This document shows, piece after piece, positions 25,915-35,393 of a DNA stretch of 64,000 nt. The DNA lies in NCBI GenBank assembly GCA_964410625.1, contig CAYPHY010000005.1, positions 62,001 through 126,000 on the forward strand, written 5' to 3'. Within the stretch, counting starts at the first letter, position 1; each line of letters begins with the position of its first letter. A model generated the notes under the pieces. The model saw only the letters and a program-made list of their open reading frames with translations. It ran no database searches and was not told where the DNA came from. The stretch is from CAYPHY01 sp964410625 (lineage in GTDB: Bacteria; Chloroflexota; Anaerolineae; Promineifilales; Promineifilaceae). The translations under genes and the position numbers were made by a program.

Positions 25915-26915
25915 ACGTCCTGACCAGATATTACCGGTTGGCAGCCCTGGGATTGGCGAGCTTGCTGGTGGTTGTGGTCTTGGGGCTGCGAAGCAATGTG
26001 TTGCTTGGGGCCATCTGGAGCAACAGCGGGTTTTTGCAGTACAACTACGTTCTAAGCCAGGAACTCCAGACAACCTTTCTTCAAAATAGCGCCATTGCTG
26101 CCCTGCAAAAGGCCACTGCTTATAACGCCCACCTTCCTTCAACGTGGCGCGTACTGGGCTACATGGCTCACCGGGTGGGTGATCAGGAAACGGCCGTTCG
26201 CGCCTGGAAAAATTCCCCGGCAGTGGTTAGCGAACTGATCGCCAAAGGACAGGCAGCGCAGCTTGCCAATGACCAGGAGAGGGCGCTGACGTGGTTTAAT
26301 TTGGTAATCCGTGTCACGCCGGAATTGGCTGACGGCTGGTTTTTCCAGGGGTTAGCCCAGGAAGCTCAGGGCGAATGGCCGCTTGCGCTTGAGTCTTATG
26401 CGACGGCCGTCGGCCGCTCCGACCGGCTACGTGTGGGCTATAGCGATCCCTATTTCCGCCTCGCCCGTGCCCGTTGGCAGCTCGAAGGGAGCACCGCCCA
26501 GGAAACCATACTGGCCGATTTACGACAAGCGCTGGACAGCGACGACTTTCTGGGTGAGTGGGCCAGGGCACAAACTCATTACCTGCGCGGCCTGGTGTTG
26601 AGGGAGATGGGAAGGCCAGATGAGGCAACGGCCGAGTTTGACTGGGTTATCACCCACCAGCCTGATGATTATTGGTCCCGTATTCAATTGGGGTTGTTGG
26701 CCTGGGAAGCAGACCAGGACGCCCAGGCGGCCGAAGCCTGGTTGCAAGCAGCGGCCGAAATCGCCCCCGACAATAAATGGGCATATCGTTACCTGGGACA
26801 GATTTACGAAGCGAATGACCGGCTCGATCAGGCCACAGCGATGTATGAACAGGTATTGGCCCTTGATCCCAATGATGCGGTAGCCACTGCCTATTTAACC
26901 CAGCCAGGACAATAA
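25911..26915 (+). CDS. Membrane-anchored TPR protein of the exopolysaccharide locus
   Basis: 334 residues from the ATG at 25911, which overlaps the Wzz-like stop as ATGA. One N-terminal membrane helix (about 10-30) is followed by about six TPR units, for example ALTWFNLVIRVTPELADGWF, TAEFDWVITHQPDDYWSRI and ATAMYEQVLALDPNDAVATA. In polysaccharide export systems such proteins scaffold the polymerase and flippase. The function here is inferred from context. Confidence 0.78.
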   Translation: MNVLTRYYRLAALGLASLLVVVVLGLRSNVLLGAIWSNSGFLQYNYVLSQELQTTFLQNSAIAALQKATAYNAHLPSTWRVLGYMAHRVGDQETAVRAWKNSPAVVSELIAKGQAAQLANDQERALTWFNLVIRVTPELADGWFFQGLAQEAQGEWPLALESYATAVGRSDRLRVGYSDPYFRLARARWQLEGSTAQETILADLRQALDSDDFLGEWARAQTHYLRGLVLREMGRPDEATAEFDWVITHQPDDYWSRIQLGLLAWEADQDAQAAEAWLQAAAEIAPDNKWAYRYLGQIYEANDRLDQATAMYEQVLALDPNDAVATAYLTQPGQ

Positions 26916-26975
26916 GTATCAGTCGGAATAACCTAAATCTTAGAAACCCTTGCGCCTCTTTGTGACATCCCTGCC

Positions 26976-28514
26976 ATGACTCTCTCCGAAAAAAATCCGA
27001 CGCGCAGCTCCTTCTTAGGGCGTTCTGCCTTGCTTAACTTCCTTTTTATTAGCGAAGGAGCGTTCAATTTCCTGTTGGATGCTGTGATGGCGGCTTCAGT
27101 CGGTTTGGGAGCACGCAGCGACAGCCTCTATGCCGCCTGGAGTTTGCCCCTGACCATCGGCCGCGGTATGTTCCAAAGCCTGACCAACTCCTTTATGGGT
27201 CTTTTTGCCGATGAGGAAGACCTCTCCGACGCCTATAACCAGGCCATTTCGGTGATCATGGTGCTTGGCTTTGCCTTGGCGTTTCTCCTCTCTGTCACCA
27301 GCGTGTGGTGGTTTCCGCTCAGCGTTCCTGGGGCCAGTGCGGAGACTAAGATAACGGGACAGTCACTAGCCGTCATCCTGGCGTGGATCATCGGTTTTCT
27401 AGCATTGGCTGAAACGTGTCGTGCCATTTATTATAAAGAGGAAAATCTACGCTTCCCCTCTATAACCCGCCTGATCGGGACATTGCTCACCATCGGCTTT
27501 GTTTTTTGGGGGGCATATCAAGGCGATCTGACGCTGGTTGCCTGGGGCATTGTCGCCGGGGCGGCATCGGAAGCGTTGCTAGGCCTGATTGGACTGCGCT
27601 TCATCGTTGGTGTTCGCTATCGCTTTTCCTGGCCGGAGAAGGGGAAATTACGCGAAATGAGCCAGGTGGTGGGAACTCCGCTGGCAGGACAAGGGGTTCG
27701 TGTTTTGGCCGGGGTCGCCGAGCGTGCCATTTCTACCCTGCTTGGCCCCGGTGCGCTGACGGCCGTTGCCTTCGCCAATCGCATTATCCAGACAATGGAA
27801 CGCTTCATTTTCCGCGGCTTCCTGGTCACTACCATTCAAACATTTAATTCCAAAGCGAAGGTAAACCTCACCGCCCGGCTGCGTCTGATTTTCCTGATCG
27901 CCTTGCCCGTGGCGATTGTCTTTGTTGTTCTGGCCGAGGAATTGGTGACGGTGGCCTTCAATCGCGGCCGATTTACGGCCGAGAACGTGCAAACGCTCAC
28001 CGTCGTGCTGCAAACCTATGGGTTGGCAATCTTAGGCATCGCCCTCTCGCGCATACCGTTTGGCATCGCCTATGCCCAGAAGCGGAGTCGCGTTGTTTTC
28101 GGTTACTACGCGGTTGTTTCCGTCTCGCTCGTCGCCTCAGAAATGCTCTTGATCTGGCTCGGCTTCGACATACGCTCGTTTGGTATTGCCTATACCATCT
28201 CTCAGGGAATGGCGTTGCTCTGGCTATACCGCGCCCACGACGGATTTAAGGCTTTTGAATACAACTGGTCACGTGCTGATAGCTTGCAGATGTTGGCAGT
28301 GGGTCTGGTGGCCCTGGTCGGTACGGCGTTGTCTTCAATGGCAGTGAGTATGTGGACGGCCGATTATCGTTGGACCGATTGGTTGACCCTCTTTGTCGGC
28401 GGTAGCTCGAGTGTTTTACTCGTCCTGGCAACCGTCTTTCTATTTAGATTGGATGAGTATCGCTGGCTGATGCAGTTGCTCAGGCGTGGGGCCTTAAGAC
28501 GAGGGGGCGAATGA
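26976..28514 (+). CDS. MurJ/MviN-type polysaccharide flippase
   Basis: 512 residues with 13-14 predicted membrane helices across the whole length, in the MOP superfamily. The N-terminal segment (LNFLFISEGAFNFLLDAVMA) and later GLGARSDSLYAAWSLPLTIG and ERAISTLLGPGALTAVAFANRI are typical of MurJ-like exporters. It probably flips undecaprenyl-linked repeat units across the cytoplasmic membrane (Wzx role), since it sits among polymerase and glycosyltransferase genes rather than cell-wall genes. It overlaps the next gene by 4 nt. Confidence 0.83.
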   Translation: MTLSEKNPTRSSFLGRSALLNFLFISEGAFNFLLDAVMAASVGLGARSDSLYAAWSLPLTIGRGMFQSLTNSFMGLFADEEDLSDAYNQAISVIMVLGFALAFLLSVTSVWWFPLSVPGASAETKITGQSLAVILAWIIGFLALAETCRAIYYKEENLRFPSITRLIGTLLTIGFVFWGAYQGDLTLVAWGIVAGAASEALLGLIGLRFIVGVRYRFSWPEKGKLREMSQVVGTPLAGQGVRVLAGVAERAISTLLGPGALTAVAFANRIIQTMERFIFRGFLVTTIQTFNSKAKVNLTARLRLIFLIALPVAIVFVVLAEELVTVAFNRGRFTAENVQTLTVVLQTYGLAILGIALSRIPFGIAYAQKRSRVVFGYYAVVSVSLVASEMLLIWLGFDIRSFGIAYTISQGMALLWLYRAHDGFKAFEYNWSRADSLQMLAVGLVALVGTALSSMAVSMWTADYRWTDWLTLFVGGSSSVLLVLATVFLFRLDEYRWLMQLLRRGALRRGGE

Positions 28515-29734
28515 AGGTCGCGATCCTATCCTTCATCTTTGAGCAGGATGTTGGCGGCGGGGCGGTGGCTTCCGCGCTGCGTCTGGCCCAGGGGCTTGCC
28601 CGGCGGCAGATTGATGTGGTGGTGATTACCACCCACCGCCAGCGGCAATCTTCCGTTTCCGTTGAAGATGGGGTCAAGGTCTACCGGCTGCACCCCCATA
28701 ATCTTTACTGGATAGGGGATAAGGGCCACCATGGGGGTCTGCGAAAGGTCTTGTGGCAGCTTGTTGACACCTGGAACCCCCAGATTTACAGGCGCGTTCG
28801 CCAGATATTAGAACAGGAAAAGCCCGACGTCGTCCATGTGCACAAGTTGCGCGGTCTTTCTCCCTCCGTCTGGTCGGCCGCCCACGCCACTGGTTGTCAC
28901 CCCATTGTCCAGACCTGTCGCGATTATGAACTGTTAAGCCCCGAAGGAACGCTGATGAGCCGGGTCGGCCGTTGGGCTGAACAAGGGGCATGGTTCATGC
29001 GCCCATACAGTTGGTCACGGGCCAGAAATTCGCGCCTGGTGGACGTTGCCATTGCCCCCAGCCACTACACATTAGACACGTTAACCAACCGCGGTTTTTT
29101 CCCACGTGCCGAACAACTGGTTATCCCCAATACTCATGGTTTTAGATTGTCTGAGTTGGAGCAGGTGAAGGCAAAGGCAACCCAGGCGGCGCAGGAACGG
29201 CCGCCGGGCCTACGTCTGCTCTATCTGGGCCGGCTGGAGCAAAGCAAAGGCGTTGATTTACTCTGTGATGCACTGATCAATATCGCCGCAGCGCACCCGA
29301 CGCTGCACCTGGATGTGGTTGGTGGCGGGACATTTGAGCGACAATTACGACAAAGCTATGCCGCCCATCCACAGATACACTTTCATGGGCCGCTTTATGG
29401 GGCAGCAAAAGCGCAGATCATCCATAAGTGTGATGTGGTCGTCGTTCCTTCTGTTTGGCCGGAAGTATTCGGCAACGTCATCATTGAATCGTATGTATAT
29501 GGCAAGCCCGTCATTGCGACATGCGTCGGGGGGATTCCTGAAAACATCCAGGAAGGTGTGACCGGCATGCTCGTCCCCCCTAATGATCGCGCCGCATTAC
29601 AAGCGGCAATTGCCCAGGCGGCCGCCCATCCACAAATGGTGCAGCAGATGCAGGCGGCCTGTTTTGATGCCGCGCGACGTTATGCTTTGGAAACGATCAC
29701 CGAGCGCTATCTGCAGGTCTATCAAAACGGGTAG
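28511..29734 (+). CDS. Glycosyltransferase family 4 (GT-B fold)
   Basis: 407 residues. The N-terminal half has the FEQDVGGGAVASALRLAQGL donor/acceptor loop; the C-terminal half shows LRLLYLGRLEQSKGVDLLCD and the GT4 signature PSVWPEVFGNVIIESYVYGKPVIAT, with the retaining E-x7-E pattern (E in PEVFG and in IIESY). It transfers a sugar from a nucleotide donor to a growing lipid-linked oligosaccharide. Sugar identity is not visible. Start overlaps the flippase stop (ATGA), so the two are translationally coupled. Confidence 0.88.
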   Translation: MKVAILSFIFEQDVGGGAVASALRLAQGLARRQIDVVVITTHRQRQSSVSVEDGVKVYRLHPHNLYWIGDKGHHGGLRKVLWQLVDTWNPQIYRRVRQILEQEKPDVVHVHKLRGLSPSVWSAAHATGCHPIVQTCRDYELLSPEGTLMSRVGRWAEQGAWFMRPYSWSRARNSRLVDVAIAPSHYTLDTLTNRGFFPRAEQLVIPNTHGFRLSELEQVKAKATQAAQERPPGLRLLYLGRLEQSKGVDLLCDALINIAAAHPTLHLDVVGGGTFERQLRQSYAAHPQIHFHGPLYGAAKAQIIHKCDVVVVPSVWPEVFGNVIIESYVYGKPVIATCVGGIPENIQEGVTGMLVPPNDRAALQAAIAQAAAHPQMVQQMQAACFDAARRYALETITERYLQVYQNG

Positions 29735-29799
29735 CGGATGGATTTGGGTTTTGATTTGGGTTTTAATTTGGATCTTATTTCGTTGCTGAAGGCTTTTAT

Positions 29800-30711
29800 A
29801 TGACTTTGCCTAACTTTCTGCTGATTGGGGCCGCGAAATCGGGAACCTCTGCGCTCTATAACTACCTCTGGCAACATCCCGAAATCTATATGAGCGGCAA
29901 CAAAGAGCCAAACTTCTTCGCCCTCGAAGGGGAAACGGCGTGCTTTAACGGCCCCGGCTCAGAGATCATCAATACGAAGTCGGTCACGAATCTGGCCGAA
30001 TACGAGGCGCTATTTGCCGGAGTACGCGGCGAGAAGGCGGTCGGCGAGGCGTCCGTCCTCTATTTGTACCATCCCCAGGCGGCTGCCCGCATTCGCCACT
30101 ACATTCCAGACGTCAAGTTGATCGCCATCCTCCGTAACCCGATTGATCGCGCTTATTCCAGTTACCTGCACATGGTCAGGGACGGCCGTGAACCAGCAGA
30201 TAGCTTTACAAAAGCACTGGACGAAGAACCGGAACGAATTCGCGCCAACTGGGCGCATAGCTGGCACTATCAACGTCTTGGCTACTATCACGAACAACTG
30301 CAACGCTATTTTGCCCTCTTTCCCTGGCAACAAATCGCCGTTTTTACCTATGATGCATTTGCGGCCGCTCCACAACAGCTGCTAAGGCAAATCTTTCACT
30401 TCTTAGAAGTTGATCCTTCATTTGAGCCAGATGTATCCCTCCGCTACAATATCTCTGGCTCCCCACGCTGGAAGCGACTTCAGAAGTGGTTGTTGTGGCC
30501 GAACCCAGTGAAGGAACGGATTAAATTCTTATTGCCCGCGTACACGCGCAAACGTCTGGTAAACAACCTGATGACGCTGAATGTGAAACCAGCCACAAAA
30601 CCGGGCATGAGCGCGGCCGAACGCCAGCGACTACAGACGCTCTTTCGTGATGACATCCTGAAGTTACAAACCCTGTTAAACCAAGACTTATCCCATTGGC
30701 TACGTGAGTAA
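29800..30711 (+). CDS. PAPS-dependent sulfotransferase
   Basis: 303 residues of the sulfotransferase 1/NST-like family. The 5'-phosphosulfate-binding loop is FLLIGAAKSGTSALYNYLWQ, with the Lys and Ser/Thr in AKSGTSA; the 3'-phosphate-binding motif is AILRNPIDRAYSSYLHM. A later LRQIFHFLEVDPSF helps confirm the family. Its place between a glycosyltransferase and a polymerase gene suggests sulfation of the exopolysaccharide repeat unit. GAAGG precedes the ATG. Confidence 0.88.
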   Translation: MTLPNFLLIGAAKSGTSALYNYLWQHPEIYMSGNKEPNFFALEGETACFNGPGSEIINTKSVTNLAEYEALFAGVRGEKAVGEASVLYLYHPQAAARIRHYIPDVKLIAILRNPIDRAYSSYLHMVRDGREPADSFTKALDEEPERIRANWAHSWHYQRLGYYHEQLQRYFALFPWQQIAVFTYDAFAAAPQQLLRQIFHFLEVDPSFEPDVSLRYNISGSPRWKRLQKWLLWPNPVKERIKFLLPAYTRKRLVNNLMTLNVKPATKPGMSAAERQRLQTLFRDDILKLQTLLNQDLSHWLRE

Positions 30712-30738
30712 CACGCCGCCCATGATGCGTAGGACACC

Positions 30739-32118
30739 ATGACTACCGTTCAGGTTTATGAACAGAAACGGCCGATTCTGGTCAAAATCCCTTTTATCAC
30801 CACTACATTCGCAACCAACGTTTATCTCTATGCGCTTCTTTGGCCGGTGTGGTGGGCCTTCGGTATTGAACAACTACTGTTGCCGTTCTTTGCCGGTTTT
30901 GAAGCGGTACGCTACCTTTTCCGTTCTCGCTGGCGGTTCGGGTTCAACACCACGGTGCTCTTAACCTTGTTGTTGGCGATGTGGTGGTTGGTCCCGCTTA
31001 TTTGGGTTGATCGTGAGCAGCTAGATATTTTCCTCAAGGACTCTGCAACCGTCTGGTCGCAAGCCTTATTGCTCTTTCTCTTTTGGAACAGCCTGAAGAC
31101 TGAGAAGGAGTGGCACACCATCGTCCGCACCTTAGAGATCATTGCGCTTTATACGGCTCTGGGCGGGCTGATCTTTTTAGGCGGTCTTTGGCAGGGGGAA
31201 TTTCTTTCGGGTGTCGGCCGTCTGCTCCCCTCGGGCCTGGTCGAATCATCCGCCTTCTTCAGCTCAATCGCCTACCGCGCCTTTGGTGCAGCGGCAATTG
31301 AGGAAGCCATCTTTGCCAAAAGGGTTTCCAGCTTTTCACTGAACTTTAGCGGGCTGAGCATGATCTGCCTGCTCTTGTGGCCGTTCATGTTTTGGCGATT
31401 CCTAAGAACCCCTGGGTTGGGGCGAATTAAAAACGGCTTCATTATCATTGGTTTGCTCATCTGTCTTGTCTTCACCGAATCGCGCATGGCCTACATTGCC
31501 TTATTGGCCGGGCTTAGCCTCTTTTTTGCCCTCTGGTTTGATTTATTGCGCGGCAACAATAGGCTGCTCTCGTTGGCAATGGGCCTGATCGCCGCCGCTC
31601 TCGGCATTGCCTTTGCCTATCTCGCCTTCCAGGTAATCAGCGAACTTTTTCGCGCCTTTTTTCTGGAATGGCGGCCGGCGAGCTGGTTGTCGCGGTTTAA
31701 CATCTATCTGGAGACGTTTCGGCTGCTTCCCGAACATCCAATCGCCGGATGGGGGGCTTCTGTCAAGCGGGAAGGGGCGTCGTCAACATACTCCATTGGC
31801 ACTCACAGCAGTTATCTGGCTGTTTTGTTCCAGCACGGCATTGTCGGCCTGTTGCTTTACTTATCTATCTGGCTTTCCATTTGGCGGGTGATCATCCGCG
31901 CGTTGCGCCAACCGGCACGCACGCCGATATTGGCCTCATTCTGGATGATGATAGCCGTCGCCTTTTTCTCCTTTAATGTGCGTGAAGCGGCCGATAGCTG
32001 GTGGTGGGATCAATTGACGACATTTACAGTCTGGTTGTCCTGGGGGCTGGTTCTGACAGCACCACGCATCTTCCAACAGAATGATCACAGTCATGAATCA
32101 CGCAGTAACACAGTTTAA
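30739..32118 (+). CDS. O-antigen ligase/polymerase (Wzy)-type membrane protein
   Basis: 459 residues with about 10-12 membrane helices and a large periplasmic loop between the late helices containing FNIYLETFRLLPEHPIAGWG and STYSIGTHSSYLAVLFQHGI, which is the Wzy_C/O-antigen ligase pattern (H in GTHSSYL). It probably polymerises or transfers the polysaccharide repeat unit on the outer face of the membrane. AGGA precedes the ATG. Its 3' end overlaps the next gene by 38 nt. Confidence 0.82.
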   Translation: MTTVQVYEQKRPILVKIPFITTTFATNVYLYALLWPVWWAFGIEQLLLPFFAGFEAVRYLFRSRWRFGFNTTVLLTLLLAMWWLVPLIWVDREQLDIFLKDSATVWSQALLLFLFWNSLKTEKEWHTIVRTLEIIALYTALGGLIFLGGLWQGEFLSGVGRLLPSGLVESSAFFSSIAYRAFGAAAIEEAIFAKRVSSFSLNFSGLSMICLLLWPFMFWRFLRTPGLGRIKNGFIIIGLLICLVFTESRMAYIALLAGLSLFFALWFDLLRGNNRLLSLAMGLIAAALGIAFAYLAFQVISELFRAFFLEWRPASWLSRFNIYLETFRLLPEHPIAGWGASVKREGASSTYSIGTHSSYLAVLFQHGIVGLLLYLSIWLSIWRVIIRALRQPARTPILASFWMMIAVAFFSFNVREAADSWWWDQLTTFTVWLSWGLVLTAPRIFQQNDHSHESRSNTV

Positions 32119-32884
32119 TATCCCCGCTACCAATGTGCTGGGCGTTCGCGTCCATGCACTCACCGTCCCCCAGCTTCATGCTGCTATGGGTGAGTTTATT
32201 GATCAGGGCAAACACGCCCTGGTGTTAAATGCCAACGTCCACGCCTTAAATCTCGCTTACGAGTTGCCCTGGTATCGTCACTTCCTGAACCAGGCTGAGC
32301 TTACTTTTTGCGACGGCGCAGGGGTGGCGCTGGCCGCGCGGCTGGCGGATGGGTTCCATATCCCGCGCCGCATTACCTATGCGGATTGGGTGTGGGAACT
32401 GGCCGAATTTGCTGAATCACGCGGGCACTCCTTTTTCTTTTTAGGAGCGCGGCCTGGTGTAGCGGAGAAAGCGGCCGCCAATCTACAAGCCCGCTTCCCA
32501 CATTTGCGCATCGTCGGCATCCAACACGGCTACTTCAACAAAGAGGTTGAGCATCCAGAAAATTTGGCCGTGGTCGAATGTATTAACGCGCTTCGCCCTG
32601 ATATTCTGATGCTTGGTTTTGGAATGCCCCTGCAGGAGCAGTGGTTGATGGAAAACTGGGAGCGTATTGATGCGCGAATAGCCCTGACCGGTGGCGCTGT
32701 CTTTGATTATATTTCCGGCGAACTACGGCGTTCACCGGCATGGATGAACAATCATGGCCTGGAATGGCTCGGCCGTTTCCTCATTGAACCGCGTCGCCTG
32801 TGGCAGCGTTATCTGATTGGCAATCCCCTCTTCTTTTCCCGCGTGCTATGGCATAAGTATACTAGCAAACCGCTACCCGAATAG
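32081..32884 (+). CDS. WecG/TagA/CpsF-family glycosyltransferase
   Basis: 267 residues from the ATG at 32081; a second ATG at 32093 is equally possible. The family core is clear: LVLNANVHALNLAYELPWYR, LTFCDGAGVALAAR, FFLGARPGVAEKAAANLQAR, LMLGFGMPLQEQWL and ALTGGAVFDYISGE. Members add N-acetylmannosamine-type sugars to lipid-linked GlcNAc. The start lies inside the polymerase gene (different frame), a 38-nt overlap that implies coupling. It is the last gene on this strand before the kinase gene converges. Confidence 0.9.
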   Translation: MITVMNHAVTQFNIPATNVLGVRVHALTVPQLHAAMGEFIDQGKHALVLNANVHALNLAYELPWYRHFLNQAELTFCDGAGVALAARLADGFHIPRRITYADWVWELAEFAESRGHSFFFLGARPGVAEKAAANLQARFPHLRIVGIQHGYFNKEVEHPENLAVVECINALRPDILMLGFGMPLQEQWLMENWERIDARIALTGGAVFDYISGELRRSPAWMNNHGLEWLGRFLIEPRRLWQRYLIGNPLFFSRVLWHKYTSKPLPE

Positions 32885-32940
32885 AATAGGACCAATAACC
32901 AACAATCGGATTGCCCCTCGTTCGTTCAGCGGTTTGCGGT

Positions 32941-35187
32941 TTAGGGAATAGGTGGTTCCCAGGCGGCAAACGTATCGTTTGCGTTGCCTGTGTTGGTCAA
33001 ATTCACTTGCTCCGAGCCATCCGGGTTCATCATGTAGATTTCATCATTATCGTCACGCATCGAAGCGAAAATTATTTTGCTGCCATCGGGCGACCAGCTC
33101 GGATATTGATCAGCGCGTTGTGTGGTTGTCAGTCGTGTCTGCCCCGAACCATCAGCATTCATGATGTAGACTTCGTTATCGCTGTCACGGTTACTGACGA
33201 ACACAATCCGGCTGCCGTCGGGTGACCAGGCCGGGTTTTTATCTACTGCGTTCGTCTGTGTCAACCGTTGTGCGTCACTACCGTCGGCGTTCATCGTAAA
33301 GATGTTACGCACGCCCTGCAGGACAACCGCCTCATAGACAATTCGTTGTCCGTCAGGCGACCAGTCAGGGAAGGTTTCGATGGCGGTGCTGCTAGTAAGT
33401 TGCACAACGTTGGAGCCATCGCCATCCATCACGAAGATGTCAAAATTCCCATTCCGATCTGAAGCAAAGGCGATCCGCGTGCCATCCGGTGACCAGGTTG
33501 GCGCCCAGTCGGTTGCCGCATTATCAGTTAATCGCGTCTGTTCGCTCCCATCTGCATTCATCACATAAACTTCATGATTGCCGTCGCGATCGGAAGCAAA
33601 AACAATTCGCTGGCCATCAGGTGACCATTCCGGGTCTCCGTCAATGGCTGCGTTGGCGGTCAGCCGGAGCAGTCCACTACCATCACTATTCATTAGGTAG
33701 ATTTCGCGGTTGCCGTCGCGGTCGCTGTCAAAGGCGAGCCGTGAACCACCACCAAAAGGCGTGGGCGAAGGTTCTGGCGTATTGGTTGGTGTCTCCGTGG
33801 GGATTGCCAATGCGGTAGCGGTCAGTGCCTCGGCCGCCGCTGTTGCTTCCGCATCAGCCGCCTGTTGGGTTTCGACCACCGCGACCGCTGCGGCCGTAGA
33901 TGTCGCTGCGCTTTCCGCTTCTTGCGTTTGCAACAGCGCGGCCGCCTCCGCCGGGTCCGTGCTTTCCGCCTCCAGTGTCGGCTCTTCTCCGCCGCCGCCA
34001 CCGCCGAAAAGGTCACCGTTGAACAGCATAAAGAGGGCGACCAAGGCCACAATTCCCACTACTGCGCCTATCCCCCACATTAAGCCGGACCTTCCGCCAG
34101 CCCTACGCGCTTCTGCTGATGAGCCAGCAGCGGCCGTGCCTCCTAAATCCGGTGTGATCGGTGGCGGAGGTGGCGAGCTATCCCGCTGAACCGGCATGGT
34201 TTGTTCGGCCTGTCTGGCTTCGCGCAGCGTTGATTGCCGGGTAGCGGCCGTTGTCCTCGGAGAAGACGACCGGCTCACTGGCGCAGGGGTACCGTAGGCC
34301 GCACCATCCGGTCCCTCTTCTGGCTCATCATACGCTTCAATGAACGTTGGTAAGACAGCATCCGATTCCGGGCGACCTCGGCCGACGGCCTCCAGCGCGG
34401 CAACCATCGCAGCGACCGTCGGATAGCGGTCCTCCTTGTTTTTCGATAGCGCTCGTTCGACAATGGTACTATACCCGGCCGGGACGTTAGGGTTATCGCG
34501 ATTGACTTGGGGGACCGGCTCGGTGATATGTTTCATCAGCAGCGAAAGCGGTGTTTCCCCCTGGAAAGGGACCTGACCGGTAAGCATTTCATAAAGCACT
34601 ACACCCAGCGAATAGATGTCACTGCGGCCGTCTAAATCCGTGTCGCCACGCGCCTGCTCAGGACTCATATAAGCCGGTGTGCCGATGATGCGGCCTGTTT
34701 GGGTGAAGATCGTGGTCGCCTGGGCCAGTTTAACAATGCCAAAATCGGTTAGATACGCCTTGCCATATTCGTCAAACAGGATGTTGTCTGACTTGACATC
34801 GCGATGGACGATCCCCCGCGCATGGGCTGTATCCAGCGCATCCCCCACACGCTGCAGAATGGCGACGACTTCCGAGGCAGGCAAGGGGCCAGCCGCCAGC
34901 CGCTGGCGCAAGGTCCCACCTTTCATATAGCGCATGACCAGGTAAGGGTTTTCGTCCTGCCCATAATCATAAACGGGGACAATCGCGTGGTGTTCCAGGC
35001 TGGCCAGCGTGCGGGCTTCCCGCTCAAAGCGTTGCTGGAAGAGGGGTTCGTGGAGGAAGTAGGTAGGCAAGACTTTGATGGCTACGTCACGGCCGAATTG
35101 TGGATCGGCCGCCACATAGACATTCGCCATGCCGCCACGCCCTAACTCTTCCTTGATCTGATACCGTCCGAGATGCTTTCCTATCAT
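32941..35187 (-). CDS. Membrane Ser/Thr protein kinase with extracellular PD40 beta-propeller
   Basis: 748 residues from the ATG at 35187 (MIGKHLGRYQIKEELGRGGM), which has GAGAAGAA upstream. The Hanks-type kinase has GRGGMANVYVA, AIKVL, HRDVKSDNILFD, TDFGIVKLA and GTPAYMSPEQARG. A variable linker leads to one membrane helix (about residue 370) followed by a glycine run and a Thr/Ala/Glu-rich stretch. The C-terminal part is a six-bladed propeller with six x-MN-x-DGS and five WSPDG repeats. The likely role is a sensor whose propeller binds an external ligand. It is embedded in the exopolysaccharide locus in opposite orientation. Confidence 0.93.
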   Translation of the reverse strand: MIGKHLGRYQIKEELGRGGMANVYVAADPQFGRDVAIKVLPTYFLHEPLFQQRFEREARTLASLEHHAIVPVYDYGQDENPYLVMRYMKGGTLRQRLAAGPLPASEVVAILQRVGDALDTAHARGIVHRDVKSDNILFDEYGKAYLTDFGIVKLAQATTIFTQTGRIIGTPAYMSPEQARGDTDLDGRSDIYSLGVVLYEMLTGQVPFQGETPLSLLMKHITEPVPQVNRDNPNVPAGYSTIVERALSKNKEDRYPTVAAMVAALEAVGRGRPESDAVLPTFIEAYDEPEEGPDGAAYGTPAPVSRSSSPRTTAATRQSTLREARQAEQTMPVQRDSSPPPPPITPDLGGTAAAGSSAEARRAGGRSGLMWGIGAVVGIVALVALFMLFNGDLFGGGGGGEEPTLEAESTDPAEAAALLQTQEAESAATSTAAAVAVVETQQAADAEATAAAEALTATALAIPTETPTNTPEPSPTPFGGGSRLAFDSDRDGNREIYLMNSDGSGLLRLTANAAIDGDPEWSPDGQRIVFASDRDGNHEVYVMNADGSEQTRLTDNAATDWAPTWSPDGTRIAFASDRNGNFDIFVMDGDGSNVVQLTSSTAIETFPDWSPDGQRIVYEAVVLQGVRNIFTMNADGSDAQRLTQTNAVDKNPAWSPDGSRIVFVSNRDSDNEVYIMNADGSGQTRLTTTQRADQYPSWSPDGSKIIFASMRDDNDEIYMMNPDGSEQVNLTNTGNANDTFAAWEPPIP

Positions 35188-35219
35188 GCCGCTTCTTCTC
35201 TCCACATAATTGCCTAGAT

Positions 35220-35243
35220 TGTAACGCGATTTTTCAAATCGTG
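35220..35243. repeat. Degenerate GTAGC-type palindrome near the kinase start
   Basis: TGTAACGCGATTTTTCAAAT followed by CGTG: the left and right halves match the GCGATTTGCCAAATCGC element except for the loop. It lies 33 nt upstream of the kinase start codon. Confidence 0.5.
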
Positions 35244-35319
35244 CCGCATCATTCCATATAGGAGCCAAGTTGCTTCGTTTACATTTGAGAAACTAAGTCA
35301 GTGAGTAGATTACACTTCC

Positions 35320-35380
35320 AGAAACCGGGTTTTTATGAGCATATGATTTAGCCTTGCAATAACCAAGAAACCCGGTTTCT
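35320..35380. repeat. GAAACCGGGTTTC palindrome pair
   Basis: AGAAACCGGGTTTTT (35320-35334) and AGAAACCCGGTTTCT (35366-35380) are reverse complements and can pair over about 13 bp. They are just downstream of the sugar-dehydrogenase-like stop codon at 35394, in its terminator position. Further copies occur at 5713-5774 and 8103-8140. Confidence 0.8.
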
Positions 35381-35393
35381 ATCGAATCCCTAC

